Notes: a model not told the origin generated them from the letters alone. Counted from the stretch's first letter, positions 27,662 to 36,203 are shown. The stretch: 64,000 nucleotides of DNA from CAWIXB01 sp963839955 (GCA_963839955.1 CAWIXB010000001.1:3410001-3474000); one strand, 5' to 3'. Translations and numbers: made by a program.

Positions 27662-29050
27662 GTGCCGCAGCGCGTGGTCGGCGTCGACTCGTCCACCCAG
27701 GCGACGAAGGTGATCGTCTGCGACGCCGAGACCGGCGAGGTCCTGGCAGGGGGCAGATCGCCGCACCCCGAGGGGACCGAATGCCCTCCGGAGGCCTGGT
27801 GGAGGGCGTTGGACGACTGGTCCGAGCTGCTCGACGGTGCCGACGCGATCGGCGTGGCTGCGCAGCAGCACGGCATGGTCGCGCTCGACGAAGCGGACGC
27901 GGTCGTCCGTCCCGCCTTGTTGTGGAACGACACCCGCTCCGGCGATGCCACCACGGCGCTCATCGACGAGATGGGCGGAGCGCGCGCCTGGGCAACTGCG
28001 GTGGGAAGCGTGCCCGTCGCCAGTTTCACGGTGACCAAGCTGCGCTGGCTGGCCGAGCACGAGCCGGACTCGGCCGCACGTACCCGCTCCGTCCTGTTGC
28101 CCCATGACTGGCTGACTTGGCGCCTGCTCGGCCCGGACGCCGACCCGACCACCGATCGCGGCGACGCGTCGGGGACCGGCTACTGGAACCCCGGCGACGG
28201 CACCTATCGTGCCGACATCGTCAGCCAGGCATTCGGGCGCACGCTGAACCTGCCCCGCGTCCTCGCGCCCGACGAACCTGCGGGACGCACCGCGGACGGA
28301 CGGCTGGTGAGCGCCGGGACCGGCGACAACATGGCGGCCGCGCTCGGGCTGGACCCCCAGCCCGGCGACGTCGTCGTGTCCCTGGGGACCAGTGGCACGG
28401 TGTTCGCGAGACACGACAAGCCGGTGGCCGATGAGTCCGGAGCAGTGGCCGGTTTCGCCGACGCGACGGGCGGCTTCCTGCCCTTGGTGTGCACACTCAA
28501 CGCGGCGCAGGTGCTCACCGAGGCGGCCGTGATGCTGGACACCGACCTGGCCGGCATCGACTCTCGCGCTCTCGCCGCGAAGCCCGGTGCTGACGGTCTC
28601 GTGTTCCTGCCCTACCTCAACGGCGAGCGGACGCCGAACCTACCGAGGGCTACCGGATCGCTGCACCACCTCCGGCACGGGTCGATGACGGCGGAGAACA
28701 TCGCCCGAGCGGCCGTCGAAGGCATGCTCTGCGGGCTGGCCGACGGACTCGACGCGCTGCGGGCGCAGGGCATCGAGGCGAGCCGTGTCCTGTTGATCGG
28801 AGGCGCCGCGCAATCCGCTGCCGTCCAGGCGATCGCCCCGAGTGTGTTCGGCCTTCCGGTCGCGGTCCCGGCTCCCCGCGAGTACGTCGCCCTCGGGGCG
28901 GCGCGCCAGGCGGCGTGGGCACTGCTCGGGACGGCCGAGCCGCCGGCGTGGCCGACCGGGCCGCTGACGGTCCTGGAGCCGCCGGCGGGGCCCGGCCCGG
29001 GTCTGCGAGAGCACTTCCGGGAGACCAGGCACTCGCTCTACGGCCTGTGA
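27662..29050 (+). CDS. xylB: Xylulokinase (FGGY carbohydrate kinase)
   Basis: 462 residues starting at GTG 27662 behind a GAGGGAG box. The FGGY N-terminal motif VVGVDSSTQATKV, QQHGMVALD, the phosphate-binding GTGDNMAAALG and SLGTSGTVFA are present. It phosphorylates D-xylulose into the pentose phosphate pathway. No xylose isomerase gene is in the window, so xylA must lie elsewhere. A candidate -10 (TATTCT, 27624-27629) may give it its own promoter. Confidence 0.88.
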   Translation: MPQRVVGVDSSTQATKVIVCDAETGEVLAGGRSPHPEGTECPPEAWWRALDDWSELLDGADAIGVAAQQHGMVALDEADAVVRPALLWNDTRSGDATTALIDEMGGARAWATAVGSVPVASFTVTKLRWLAEHEPDSAARTRSVLLPHDWLTWRLLGPDADPTTDRGDASGTGYWNPGDGTYRADIVSQAFGRTLNLPRVLAPDEPAGRTADGRLVSAGTGDNMAAALGLDPQPGDVVVSLGTSGTVFARHDKPVADESGAVAGFADATGGFLPLVCTLNAAQVLTEAAVMLDTDLAGIDSRALAAKPGADGLVFLPYLNGERTPNLPRATGSLHHLRHGSMTAENIARAAVEGMLCGLADGLDALRAQGIEASRVLLIGGAAQSAAVQAIAPSVFGLPVAVPAPREYVALGAARQAAWALLGTAEPPAWPTGPLTVLEPPAGPGPGLREHFRETRHSLYGL

Positions 29051-29056
29051 AGCCTG

Positions 29057-32000
29057 CTATCCCGTGACGCCGGTGAGGTAGTGGGTCGCGATCTGCTCAG
29101 GCGTCAACGCGGTGCGATAGACAGCCACCTCGTCCAGGCCACCCGCGAAGCGCTGGTTCGCGTCGTCACCGCGGGCACCGAGACGTAGGTCGCCGGATCC
29201 TGCACCGGGTGCGACAGCCGAAACTGCCGAACCGTCCGGCTGCCCGTCGACATACACAGTGAGACGTGTGCCGTCGTACACCGCGGCGACGTGGTGCCAC
29301 GACCCGACCGGCACAGCCGTGGAGCCAGTGACGTTGCTCGAGCCGCTGCTGCCCAGGACCCACGCCTGCACGCGGTTCCCGCCGACGATGCGCAGGATGT
29401 AGCCGTTGAAGGCGGGCTGGTCGTAGCGCTCGATGATGCCGAGCCCCGGGTCCCTCGCCGCCCCGTCCGGCTTGATCCACGCCTCGAGGGTGAACGGCCC
29501 GGTGATCTGCAGCTCCGACGAGTTGGGCACGTTGACGTAGCCGCCGGTCAACCGCACAGCATCGTCGATGTCCGACGCCCGGGTGAGGGCACCGTCGACG
29601 CCGTGCTCGAGTGACGGCAGGTACTCGCCGGAGAGGCCGTGCCCGGCACTGTCCGCAGCAGGGGACCCTGCGGCTTCGGCCAGCCTCCAGTAACCCGTGG
29701 GCTGGTCGTCCGCGATCAAGTCGCGATAGGCCTTGCTCGATGTGCGGGCGACCTGGACCGTCACGTCGACCGGGGCGGCTTGACGTCCGTCGGCCTGGGT
29801 CGCGGTGATCCGCACGGGATAGGAACCGTTCGCTGCGTCCTCAGGGATGGCGACGGTGACCTTCCTCGTTGCGCTCACCGTGCGCCCCTCACTGCGCACG
29901 GAGATCTGCTGGTCCTCGGGAGCGACGGTCCAGCCTTGCGGTCCGGACGCCGACACAGCCGCGGTCAGGTCGCCGGCGGCAACGCCCCTGAGAGTGACGT
30001 CGACGTCCTGGCTCGAACCGGGTGCCGCCAGCATGCGAGAGCGGTTCGTGCTCAGGTGTGCCGTCATCGCGTCGGAGTACGCCGGGATGATCTCGTGGAC
30101 GGTCGGAGCCGGGGCGCCCGTGGCCCAGACGAGCCTGATCGCGTCCACCACCTGCTTGCCTGCGGGCACCTCTGCGGCGGCTTGCGACACTCGGCCCAGC
30201 TCGACCCAGTCGCCGGCCGGTGTCCGGCCCAGGACCGTCGACGGCGCCACCGTGTCGATGTCCTGGAGGACGAGGACGTGGTCCAGCGGCCGGGCCGAGT
30301 CCAACATCACGGTCAAGGCGTCAGCAGCAGCAGGCTTGGCCGCGGCCCGATAGGCGGAAGCCACGTTCCCGTCGGCCGCCGCCGCGAGCGAGGATCCGCT
30401 CGCTGCCGCCGGCGCGCCGTTCACGTCGGCGACTCCGCCGTACCATCCCGCGCCGAGCCAGCCGTCGCTCTCCCGCTTCACGAGGTCGAGGAACGGGTCG
30501 ACGACGCCGTCGGCGACGACCTGCGCCACCTTGGCCAGCTCGGCGCGCGCCTTCTCCATGGCCAGCCGGTTACGCCAGGCCTCACGCAGATCGCCGCGCA
30601 CCTGCGCGGTCAGTGTGCTGACGCCTCGCTGACCCGCCGTTCCCGACAGCGCAAGCTTGTCCAGCCATGGCGCAGCCTGGGCCAGGAACGGCGGATCGTC
30701 GAGACCTGCACGCAACGTGCTCCGTGCTGCAGTCATCCGGCCGAACTCGGCCGAAGTACGCATCGCCGGCCTGCCCAGGTCTGCGAATGAGGTGTACGCG
30801 TCACGGAACCTCGTGAGCAGGGGCGACAGGCTCAGCGACTCCTGCGGGTGGAGGTTGCCGAGGGAGTAGTTGTTCTCGGCGAACGTTCGCAGTGCGCCAT
30901 GCACGTCGCCGCCGAGCTCGCGCAGGCCGCGGTCCCACGAGTCATCCGGGTCGTAGGCGCCGGGGTTCCACGCGTAGTCGGCCTCGGTGAAGAGCACGAG
31001 CTGCGACGGTGCCTGCAGCTGCATCTCGTTGAAGGTGATGCCCAGTGAGTGCTCACCGAGTTGAGCCGCTCTGTTGACGACCGGGCCCATGAACAGCCGG
31101 TTCGGTGCGAAGTCGTTGACGGGGTAGTTGTCCCACACGACCAGGTCGTGCTTGGGGAAGGCCTGCTGTGTCGCGATGATGTCTGCCACCGAGATCGAGT
31201 CGGAGACCACGGACGGCCCGGTCCAGTAGATCTGGGCGCTGGGGGTGAGCAGGTTGTCGAACCTCGTGCGGTACGGCGTCGAGTCGTTCCCCCAGTACTC
31301 CGTCGGCACGGTGATGAGAGGACGGGCGTCAGGGTGCTTGTCGATGAACTCGGTCTGCAGGTAGTTCACGACCTCGGTCTGGGCGGCTGCGATCGGGACG
31401 GCGTCGTCGCCGTACGTCTCGGTGTCCTGAGCGCAGGTGAAATGCCCCGCGACGTCGTCCCAGGCGACGACGAACTGGCGTACCCCGATGCCCCACAGCT
31501 GCTCGAACCGGGCGACGAGCTTCTGTCGATCCGCGACGCTGGAGTGGCACATCCCGCGGCTCGGCTGAATCGGCGCCTCCGGTGAGACCCGGTAGATGAA
31601 CTTCACATGCTGGTCGCGCGCACGCTCCAGCACCTCCTGCATCCGGCCGAGCTCCTCGGCGTCGTAGACGCTGTCCCACAAGGTGCCGGTCCGTGGGTCG
31701 CCTGCCGGACCGTAGAAGAAGGTGTCCATCTTGTGGGTGGCCAGGAAGTCGACCTGGGCGAGCCGGTCGGCCTGTGACCACTCCGGTCCGTAGAACGACT
31801 CCATCCCCCCGCGGAATCCGAAGCCGGGCCAGTCGCGAACGGTGAGACCGGGAACCTTCGGCCGCCCGTGTCCCGCCTCGATCACCTGCCCCAGGGTCTG
31901 GGCCGCGTAGAACGTGCCGGTCGCATCGACACCGGCGAGCACGATGTGGGCGTGACCAGGGCGCTCCTCACCGGACGCGAAGACGTATCCCTGGGCGTCG

Positions 32001-32407
32001 AGCCCGTCCGGTCCGGCCACGCCGAGCGCGTCGAGAGCTGCCGCGGTGCTCGGCGTCACGGTGGCACCACCGACATGGATGGTGACCGGCGTCTGCGGCA
32101 GGGACCCGTCCCGCCTGACGTCGGGGTCGATTCCCAGGCCACCCAGCAGTGACTCGACGAGAGAGAGAGCCGCCCGGTCCGCGTGCTGACCCGCCACGAC
32201 GCCGACCTTGCGGGCCAGCGCGACGTCATGACCCGCACGTGCCATCGACTGCGGCGTCGGGTTGATGACCGGAAGGGGAGGACCGGCGGCCTCGGCCGGG
32301 GCGTCCGGCAGGGCGGACGCCACGGCGGTGACCAGCAGCATGGCCAGGACCATGGCGATCGGTCGCCTTCCGGAGGGACGTTGAAGGGATCGCGACGGAG
32401 ACAGCAT
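29057..32407 (-). CDS. Secreted GH84 beta-N-acetylglucosaminidase with C-terminal LamG domain
   Basis: 1116 residues; GAGGAG precedes ATG 32407. A signal peptide (about 1-41) is followed by a GH20b-like N-domain (45-190) and the GH84 barrel (about 195-480): GFRGGMESFYGPEW, KMDTFFYGPAGDP and the catalytic Asp pair Asp317-Asp318 in VVAWDDVAGHF. A helical region, a discoidin-like segment (about 640-770), an NEW3-like Ig domain (about 780-890) and a LamG domain (about 935-1110) follow. It should release GlcNAc from glycans by substrate-assisted hydrolysis outside the cell. The dre-like operator in its promoter matches GlcNAc control. It converges with xylulokinase, with 6 bp between stops. Confidence 0.92.
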   Translation of the reverse strand: MLSPSRSLQRPSGRRPIAMVLAMLLVTAVASALPDAPAEAAGPPLPVINPTPQSMARAGHDVALARKVGVVAGQHADRAALSLVESLLGGLGIDPDVRRDGSLPQTPVTIHVGGATVTPSTAAALDALGVAGPDGLDAQGYVFASGEERPGHAHIVLAGVDATGTFYAAQTLGQVIEAGHGRPKVPGLTVRDWPGFGFRGGMESFYGPEWSQADRLAQVDFLATHKMDTFFYGPAGDPRTGTLWDSVYDAEELGRMQEVLERARDQHVKFIYRVSPEAPIQPSRGMCHSSVADRQKLVARFEQLWGIGVRQFVVAWDDVAGHFTCAQDTETYGDDAVPIAAAQTEVVNYLQTEFIDKHPDARPLITVPTEYWGNDSTPYRTRFDNLLTPSAQIYWTGPSVVSDSISVADIIATQQAFPKHDLVVWDNYPVNDFAPNRLFMGPVVNRAAQLGEHSLGITFNEMQLQAPSQLVLFTEADYAWNPGAYDPDDSWDRGLRELGGDVHGALRTFAENNYSLGNLHPQESLSLSPLLTRFRDAYTSFADLGRPAMRTSAEFGRMTAARSTLRAGLDDPPFLAQAAPWLDKLALSGTAGQRGVSTLTAQVRGDLREAWRNRLAMEKARAELAKVAQVVADGVVDPFLDLVKRESDGWLGAGWYGGVADVNGAPAAASGSSLAAAADGNVASAYRAAAKPAAADALTVMLDSARPLDHVLVLQDIDTVAPSTVLGRTPAGDWVELGRVSQAAAEVPAGKQVVDAIRLVWATGAPAPTVHEIIPAYSDAMTAHLSTNRSRMLAAPGSSQDVDVTLRGVAAGDLTAAVSASGPQGWTVAPEDQQISVRSEGRTVSATRKVTVAIPEDAANGSYPVRITATQADGRQAAPVDVTVQVARTSSKAYRDLIADDQPTGYWRLAEAAGSPAADSAGHGLSGEYLPSLEHGVDGALTRASDIDDAVRLTGGYVNVPNSSELQITGPFTLEAWIKPDGAARDPGLGIIERYDQPAFNGYILRIVGGNRVQAWVLGSSGSSNVTGSTAVPVGSWHHVAAVYDGTRLTVYVDGQPDGSAVSAVAPGAGSGDLRLGARGDDANQRFAGGLDEVAVYRTALTPEQIATHYLTGVTG

Positions 32408-32436
32408 CCGGACTCCTCAAGCGCGGCCGTGCCGCA

Positions 32437-32455
32437 TTCTGGACTAGACCAGTAA
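32437..32455. promoter_or_regulatory. DasR-like (dre) operator upstream of the GH84 gene
   Basis: CTGGACTAGACCAG (32439-32452) within TTCTGG...CCAGTAA. On the minus strand it reads ACTGGTCTAGTCCAG, one central base from the consensus DasR element. A weak promoter (TTGTCA, 18-bp spacer, CTTACT) places the operator over the -10, the same register as at 3267-3288. Confidence 0.7.
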
Positions 32456-32621
32456 GCCTGAAGGTAGTGAAGACTGACAAAGACCGTCAAGCATCACGAA
32501 CCGGAAAGGCCCTGACAAGGCGACCAGGACCGTCGGCCGTCGTCGTTGGGCGAATCGACCGTTGTCACGTGTCAGCCCCGTCTGCAAGTCTGTGCCGACA
32601 TCGCAAGCAAAGGAGCAACTG

Positions 32622-33038
32622 GTGGCCACTCGTCTCAACCCGTACCTCAGCTTCGACGGCAACGCGCGGGACGCCATGGAGTTCTACAAGAGCGTCCTCG
32701 GGGGCACTCTGAACGCGAACACCTACGGCGAGTACGGCGACAAGGACGCGCCGGAAGCCGACAAGCTCATGCACAGCCAGATCGAGACAGACGGCGGCAT
32801 GATTCTCATGGGCGCCGACAACCCTCCGGGGCAAGAACACAACCCTGGGAACAACTTCGCGGTCAGTCTTTTCGGGGAGGACACCGACGAGCTGCACGGC
32901 TTCTGGGACAAGCTGTCCGACGGCGGCACGATCTCGGTCCCCCTCGAGAAGCAGATGTGGGGCGACGAGTTCGGCATGTGCATCGACAAGTTCGGCATCG
33001 CTTGGATGATCAACATCGGCACGCCGCAGGAGCGCTAG
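32622..33038 (+). CDS. VOC-superfamily protein (PhnB-like)
   Basis: GTG 32622 is taken as start because AAAGGAG ends about 7 nt upstream, giving 138 residues that begin VATRLNPYLSFDGNARDAM. LGGTLNANTYGEYG and the ending DKFGIAWMINIG are typical of the PhnB/YjdN-like VOC family. It differs from the VOC protein at 3462-3938. Substrate unknown. Its TAG and the stop of the next, convergent gene overlap within CTAG. Confidence 0.85.
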   Translation: MATRLNPYLSFDGNARDAMEFYKSVLGGTLNANTYGEYGDKDAPEADKLMHSQIETDGGMILMGADNPPGQEHNPGNNFAVSLFGEDTDELHGFWDKLSDGGTISVPLEKQMWGDEFGMCIDKFGIAWMINIGTPQER

Positions 33039-33475
33039 CCGAACGCTGGACGCTCGTCCCAGAGCTCCAGAGACATCGGGATGTGCTCCGGGTCGTCGTG
33101 CTGGTTCTGCATGACGACCCAGCGCTGCTGCGCGGGCATGACGAACCGCAGTGTCTTGGTCTCGCGAGGAGTCGTCACGCGGATGGCCGTCTTTCCCTCA
33201 GGCACCGCGAAGCGGTACTCGAAGATCGGCGGATGGGAGCGATCGGCCGACGCGGGAAAGGTCGCGTCGACGGCTCGCTTGCCGTTGACGTCGACCTTGA
33301 TCCGGTCGGCGCGGTCGACCACGTTCGTCACGATGAGGGTCAGGTTTGCGGTCGCCGGGGCCGCCACGGTCGGGACCTCGGCGGCGCGGACGTCGGTCAG
33401 CGCGCTGGAAGGCTCTCCGGCGCCGCAGCCACTGACGCCGACAAGAACCACGATCAACAGCCCGAGACGCCTCAT
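33035..33475 (-). CDS. Putative lipoprotein of unknown function
   Basis: ATG 33475 is chosen because it begins a lipoprotein signal (RRLGLLIVVLVGVSGC, Cys17); an upstream in-frame start would put 33 residues before it. The 146-residue product has a mostly beta-strand mature part (ANLTLIVTNVVDRADRIKV, IFEYRFAVPEGKTAIRV) like a small Ig-type domain. No enzyme motif is visible. The ribosome binding site is weak. Confidence 0.7.
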   Translation of the reverse strand: MRRLGLLIVVLVGVSGCGAGEPSSALTDVRAAEVPTVAAPATANLTLIVTNVVDRADRIKVDVNGKRAVDATFPASADRSHPPIFEYRFAVPEGKTAIRVTTPRETKTLRFVMPAQQRWVVMQNQHDDPEHIPMSLELWDERPAFG

Positions 33476-33567
33476 GCGGGTGGGACGCCGAAAATCGGCT
33501 TCCGGTTCCACGGCACCTCCTCGACCTACGATCGTTAGAGAAGGGGACGCCGAGCCAGGAGGCGAAG

Positions 33568-33771
33568 GTGGCACAGCACACGGTAAGGGTCAGCCTGCCC
33601 GAGAGGGTCGTGCAGCGCGCGGACGTCGTGTTCGTCGTCGAGAGCGACGGCGACAAGTTCGGCGAGCTCCACGTGTCTCAAGGCGGGCTGTCGTGGTGGC
33701 CGAGGGGAGCCCACGTCAACCGCCGGGACAAGCGCTGGGAGCAGTTCGCGGACTGGATCGAGCATGTTTGA
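33568..33771 (+). CDS. Small conserved-type protein, function unknown
   Basis: 67 residues from GTG 33568, with AGGAGG 5 nt upstream. A beta-rich N-terminus (HTVRVSLPERVVQRADVVFV) and the C-terminal GGLSWWPRGAHVNRRDKRWE suggest a small folded protein. It is followed by the HAD gene after 14 bp and is probably cotranscribed. Confidence 0.7.
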   Translation: MAQHTVRVSLPERVVQRADVVFVVESDGDKFGELHVSQGGLSWWPRGAHVNRRDKRWEQFADWIEHV

Positions 33772-33785
33772 GCGAGCCCGCTGAC

Positions 33786-34442
33786 GTGAGCAACTTCAGG
33801 GCGGTCCTCTTCGATTGGCGCGGCACCCTCGTCACCACCCTGGGCGAGGTGGAGTGGGTCCAGCGCGGTCTCCAACGTGCTGGCAGAGACGCGTCGGACG
33901 AGGCCGCGGGCCACGTCCTTGCCAGCATCGACGACGCCCCCGATCTGGAGCGCTTGACGGCACCGGGGGTGGACAGCGACGCGCAACTCCATCGCGACGC
34001 GTACGCGGGCGTGTTCCGCGACGCGGGCCTGGACCGGGACGTGGCGGATGCCCTGTACGAGGTCGAGTCCGACGCGTCGTTCAACCCGTTCGCCCGCGAC
34101 GTGGCGGCCGTGCTCGGCGCGGTCAAGAGCCGGGGCGTGCAGGTCGCCGTCATCAGCGACATCCATTTCGACATCCGCCCTGTCTTCGAGCAGGCCGGCC
34201 TAGCGGACCTGGTCGACCATTTCGTGCTGTCCTTCGAGGTCGGCACGCAGAAGCCCGAACTGGGGATCTTCCAGGAAGCCTTGCGGCTGCTCGACATGGC
34301 GCCACGCGACGTGCTGATGGTCGGCGATCGGGCCAGGTACGACGGAGCCGCCGTCGATCTCGGCATGGCCACCCTGCTGCTGCCCCCGCTGTCCTCCGTC
34401 GACGACGAACGACTCCATCTCGTCGAGGCACTGCTCGGCTGA
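33786..34442 (+). CDS. HAD-superfamily hydrolase
   Basis: 218 residues from GTG 33786. Motif I is FDWRGTL, with Arg in place of the usual second Asp; motif II is VISD, motif III Lys lies in QKPELGIF, and motif IV is GDRARYDGAAVDLGM. Phosphatases normally need Asp at the second motif I position, so it may be a poor phosphatase or act on another substrate. A strong palindrome follows directly. Confidence 0.85.
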   Translation: MSNFRAVLFDWRGTLVTTLGEVEWVQRGLQRAGRDASDEAAGHVLASIDDAPDLERLTAPGVDSDAQLHRDAYAGVFRDAGLDRDVADALYEVESDASFNPFARDVAAVLGAVKSRGVQVAVISDIHFDIRPVFEQAGLADLVDHFVLSFEVGTQKPELGIFQEALRLLDMAPRDVLMVGDRARYDGAAVDLGMATLLLPPLSSVDDERLHLVEALLG

Positions 34443-34444
34443 AC

Positions 34445-34478
34445 CTGTGGATACGTTTCCGCGGAAACGTATCCACAG
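34445..34478. terminator. Perfect 34-bp palindrome between convergent genes (probable bidirectional terminator)
   Basis: CTGTGGATACGTTTCCG is followed at once by its exact reverse complement CGGAAACGTATCCACAG. It occupies the space between the HAD stop (ends 34442) and the SRPBCC stop (begins 34479), so it can end transcription from both sides. It has no spacer loop and no T-tract, which is unusual for a terminator. Confidence 0.65.
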
Positions 34479-34955
34479 CTAGCCGGTGGCCGACTGCTCG
34501 CTAGTGGCCTTCAACCGGGCCAGTCCCTTCTCGAAGTCCGGGCCGACCAGGTTGTCCATCGACTTGAAGACGCCCATCACCTTCGTCACGAAGGTCTTCT
34601 TGCCGACCAGCGTCCAAGTGACGTGAGCCCCGGACCCCGCTGGCACGATCGTGAACGACGTGTCGCTGCGCGCCTTGAACGGCTTCTCGAACACGAGATC
34701 GATCTGCACGGTCGAAGGCTCGGTCGCTTCGATGATCGTCATCCGGCCCTGACCGGCCTTCCGGTTACCCGACCACTCGTACACAGCGCCCACCCCCGAC
34801 CCCGCACCCGAGTAGGTGCGCTTGAGCGCCGGGTCCAGGTCCTCCCACGGGGACCAGCTGGTCCATTTGTGGAAGTCGATGAGCTGGTCGTAGATGCGCG
34901 AGGGAGGTGCGTCGATCGTCGCGGTCCGCGTCACTGTGTAGGTGTCCTCAGCCAT
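34479..34955 (-). CDS. SRPBCC (polyketide cyclase/START-like) family protein
   Basis: 158 residues with the START-like pattern: TYTVTRTATIDAPPSRIYDQ, FHKWTSWSPWEDLDP, then GSGAHVTWTLVGKKTF and a C-terminal helix (GPDFEKGLARLK). Family members bind hydrophobic ligands in a cavity. No catalytic residue or partner is evident. It converges with the HAD gene. Confidence 0.87.
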   Translation of the reverse strand: MAEDTYTVTRTATIDAPPSRIYDQLIDFHKWTSWSPWEDLDPALKRTYSGAGSGVGAVYEWSGNRKAGQGRMTIIEATEPSTVQIDLVFEKPFKARSDTSFTIVPAGSGAHVTWTLVGKKTFVTKVMGVFKSMDNLVGPDFEKGLARLKATSEQSATG

Positions 34956-34997
34956 GGCGGGAGCCTAGTCTCCTCGGCGCGGTGTCGGTGGGCGACC

Positions 34998-35999
34998 CTA
35001 CTTGTAGTTCTCCTCCGCGAAGCTCTCGTAGCCGTCCGCGTTGGCGATGGCATCGGTCGGGTGCAGCGACGTCGTCGCGCGAGTGCCCGAGTAAAAGTAC
35101 TCGACGTCGCCCGTGTCTACGGCGTAGTGCGTCATCTCGTGCAACATCACACCGGCCATCCACGTGGTGTTCTTCCCGCTCATCTTGTTCATGCAGAGGT
35201 GGATGTCGGTCCAGAAGTTGTACACGTAGGCGTTGGCGGAGTCGCAGTCGTCCTCGCACTCGTAGGTGTAGTCGTCCGCGTTGAACGCGTCGCGCACCTT
35301 GGTGAACGCCTTGAGCACGACCCCGAGGAACGGGCCGGCACCCTGGAAGCCGAAGCTGTCGATGAGTAGGTCGGTGATCTTCTGATCGGTGTCGTTCGAC
35401 TGGTAAGCGGTGAGGTCGGTGACCGCCTTCTTTGCCATCGCCGTGGCGATGCCGTCGGCCGTGCGGATGTCCGGCCGGTCCTTCTCGTCGCAGTCCTGTG
35501 AGTAGAACCGCGACACCGGTGCCACGGCGGAGCCGGTGGCGCCGGCCTGGTCGTTCGCCACGACGTGCGCCAGCTCGTGAGCCAGCACCTGCTGCCCGCG
35601 CGAGCTCTGCGGTGCGTACTCGCCCCTGGCGAAGCCCATGTCGTGGCCGGCGGTGAACGCCCGCGCGTGCAGCCGACGGGACGACGAGGCGGCTTGCCCG
35701 TCAGTGTGCACCCGCACGTCACTGAAGTCATGGCCGAACCGGCGCTCCATCTGGTGCCGGACGGGCGCCTCCAGCGGCCGGCCGGACGAGCCGACGAGGT
35801 CGTGAGCCACCGGTGAGCGATACGCCGAGAGAAGCGTCGGTGTGGGTCCTGGCCCGGAGTCCGCCGGCCAGCGCGGACCCGACAGCACGTCGGCGGCGAG
35901 CCGGTCGGCAGCGCGCTCGTGCGGGTCGCCGGGCCTGCTCACCGGAACGGCGCGGCGCGACTCGGTCGGGCGCCTCGGACTGCGCGTGGCAATGTGCAT
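34998..35999 (-). CDS. DUF4157 protein fused to an aspzincin (M35/LysN-like) metalloprotease: putative eCIS cargo toxin
   Basis: 333 residues. The DUF4157 domain (about 20-152) has RHQMERRFGHDFSDVRVHTD and HELAH (141-145); this domain is known to mark eCIS-linked proteins. The C-terminal domain (about 170-333) contains a second zinc site, HEMTH (287-291), then TGDVEYFY with Asp298 as likely third ligand, and DAIANADGYESFAEENY. That order matches the deuterolysin/peptidyl-Lys endopeptidase (aspzincin) fold. There is no signal peptide. It is divergent from the eCIS operon across 204 bp carrying the shared direct repeats. I infer it is loaded into the eCIS and delivered as a protease; loading is not shown by sequence. 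Confidence 0.85.
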   Translation of the reverse strand: MHIATRSPRRPTESRRAVPVSRPGDPHERAADRLAADVLSGPRWPADSGPGPTPTLLSAYRSPVAHDLVGSSGRPLEAPVRHQMERRFGHDFSDVRVHTDGQAASSSRRLHARAFTAGHDMGFARGEYAPQSSRGQQVLAHELAHVVANDQAGATGSAVAPVSRFYSQDCDEKDRPDIRTADGIATAMAKKAVTDLTAYQSNDTDQKITDLLIDSFGFQGAGPFLGVVLKAFTKVRDAFNADDYTYECEDDCDSANAYVYNFWTDIHLCMNKMSGKNTTWMAGVMLHEMTHYAVDTGDVEYFYSGTRATTSLHPTDAIANADGYESFAEENYK

Positions 36000-36085
36000 C
36001 GACGGTCACCGGCTCCCGCGGACAGCAGGTCAGGGTTTGGAGCGTAGCCAGCCGAGAAGGCTGCTACCACCCCCCGCGCGGGGCC

Positions 36086-36126
36086 GTGACGCCGCGGTGA
36101 TGACGCAGTGACGCCCAAGTGATGCC
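36086..36126. repeat. Four direct repeats with 11-bp period (candidate SARP/BTAD operator)
   Basis: GTGACGC, GTGATGA, GTGACGC and GTGATGC begin at 36086, 36097, 36108 and 36119, each exactly one helical turn apart. A further GTGACCG at 36152 is in phase (33 bp on). SARP/BTAD regulators are known to bind heptamer direct repeats with 11- or 22-bp spacing. A BTAD regulator is the last gene of the operon starting just downstream (61610-62446). Confidence 0.65.
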
Positions 36127-36203
36127 AGAGGGCACACGGTGGGGTCGGCCCGTGACCGCAGCGACGTTCGTGTCGCTGCCGGCCCACACGTCGCGGAGGG
36201 CGA

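Noticed and set aside
36072..36083. CCCCGCGCGGGG palindrome as operator
   Set aside because: Short pure-GC palindrome expected by chance in this composition; the adjacent direct repeats are far more specific.
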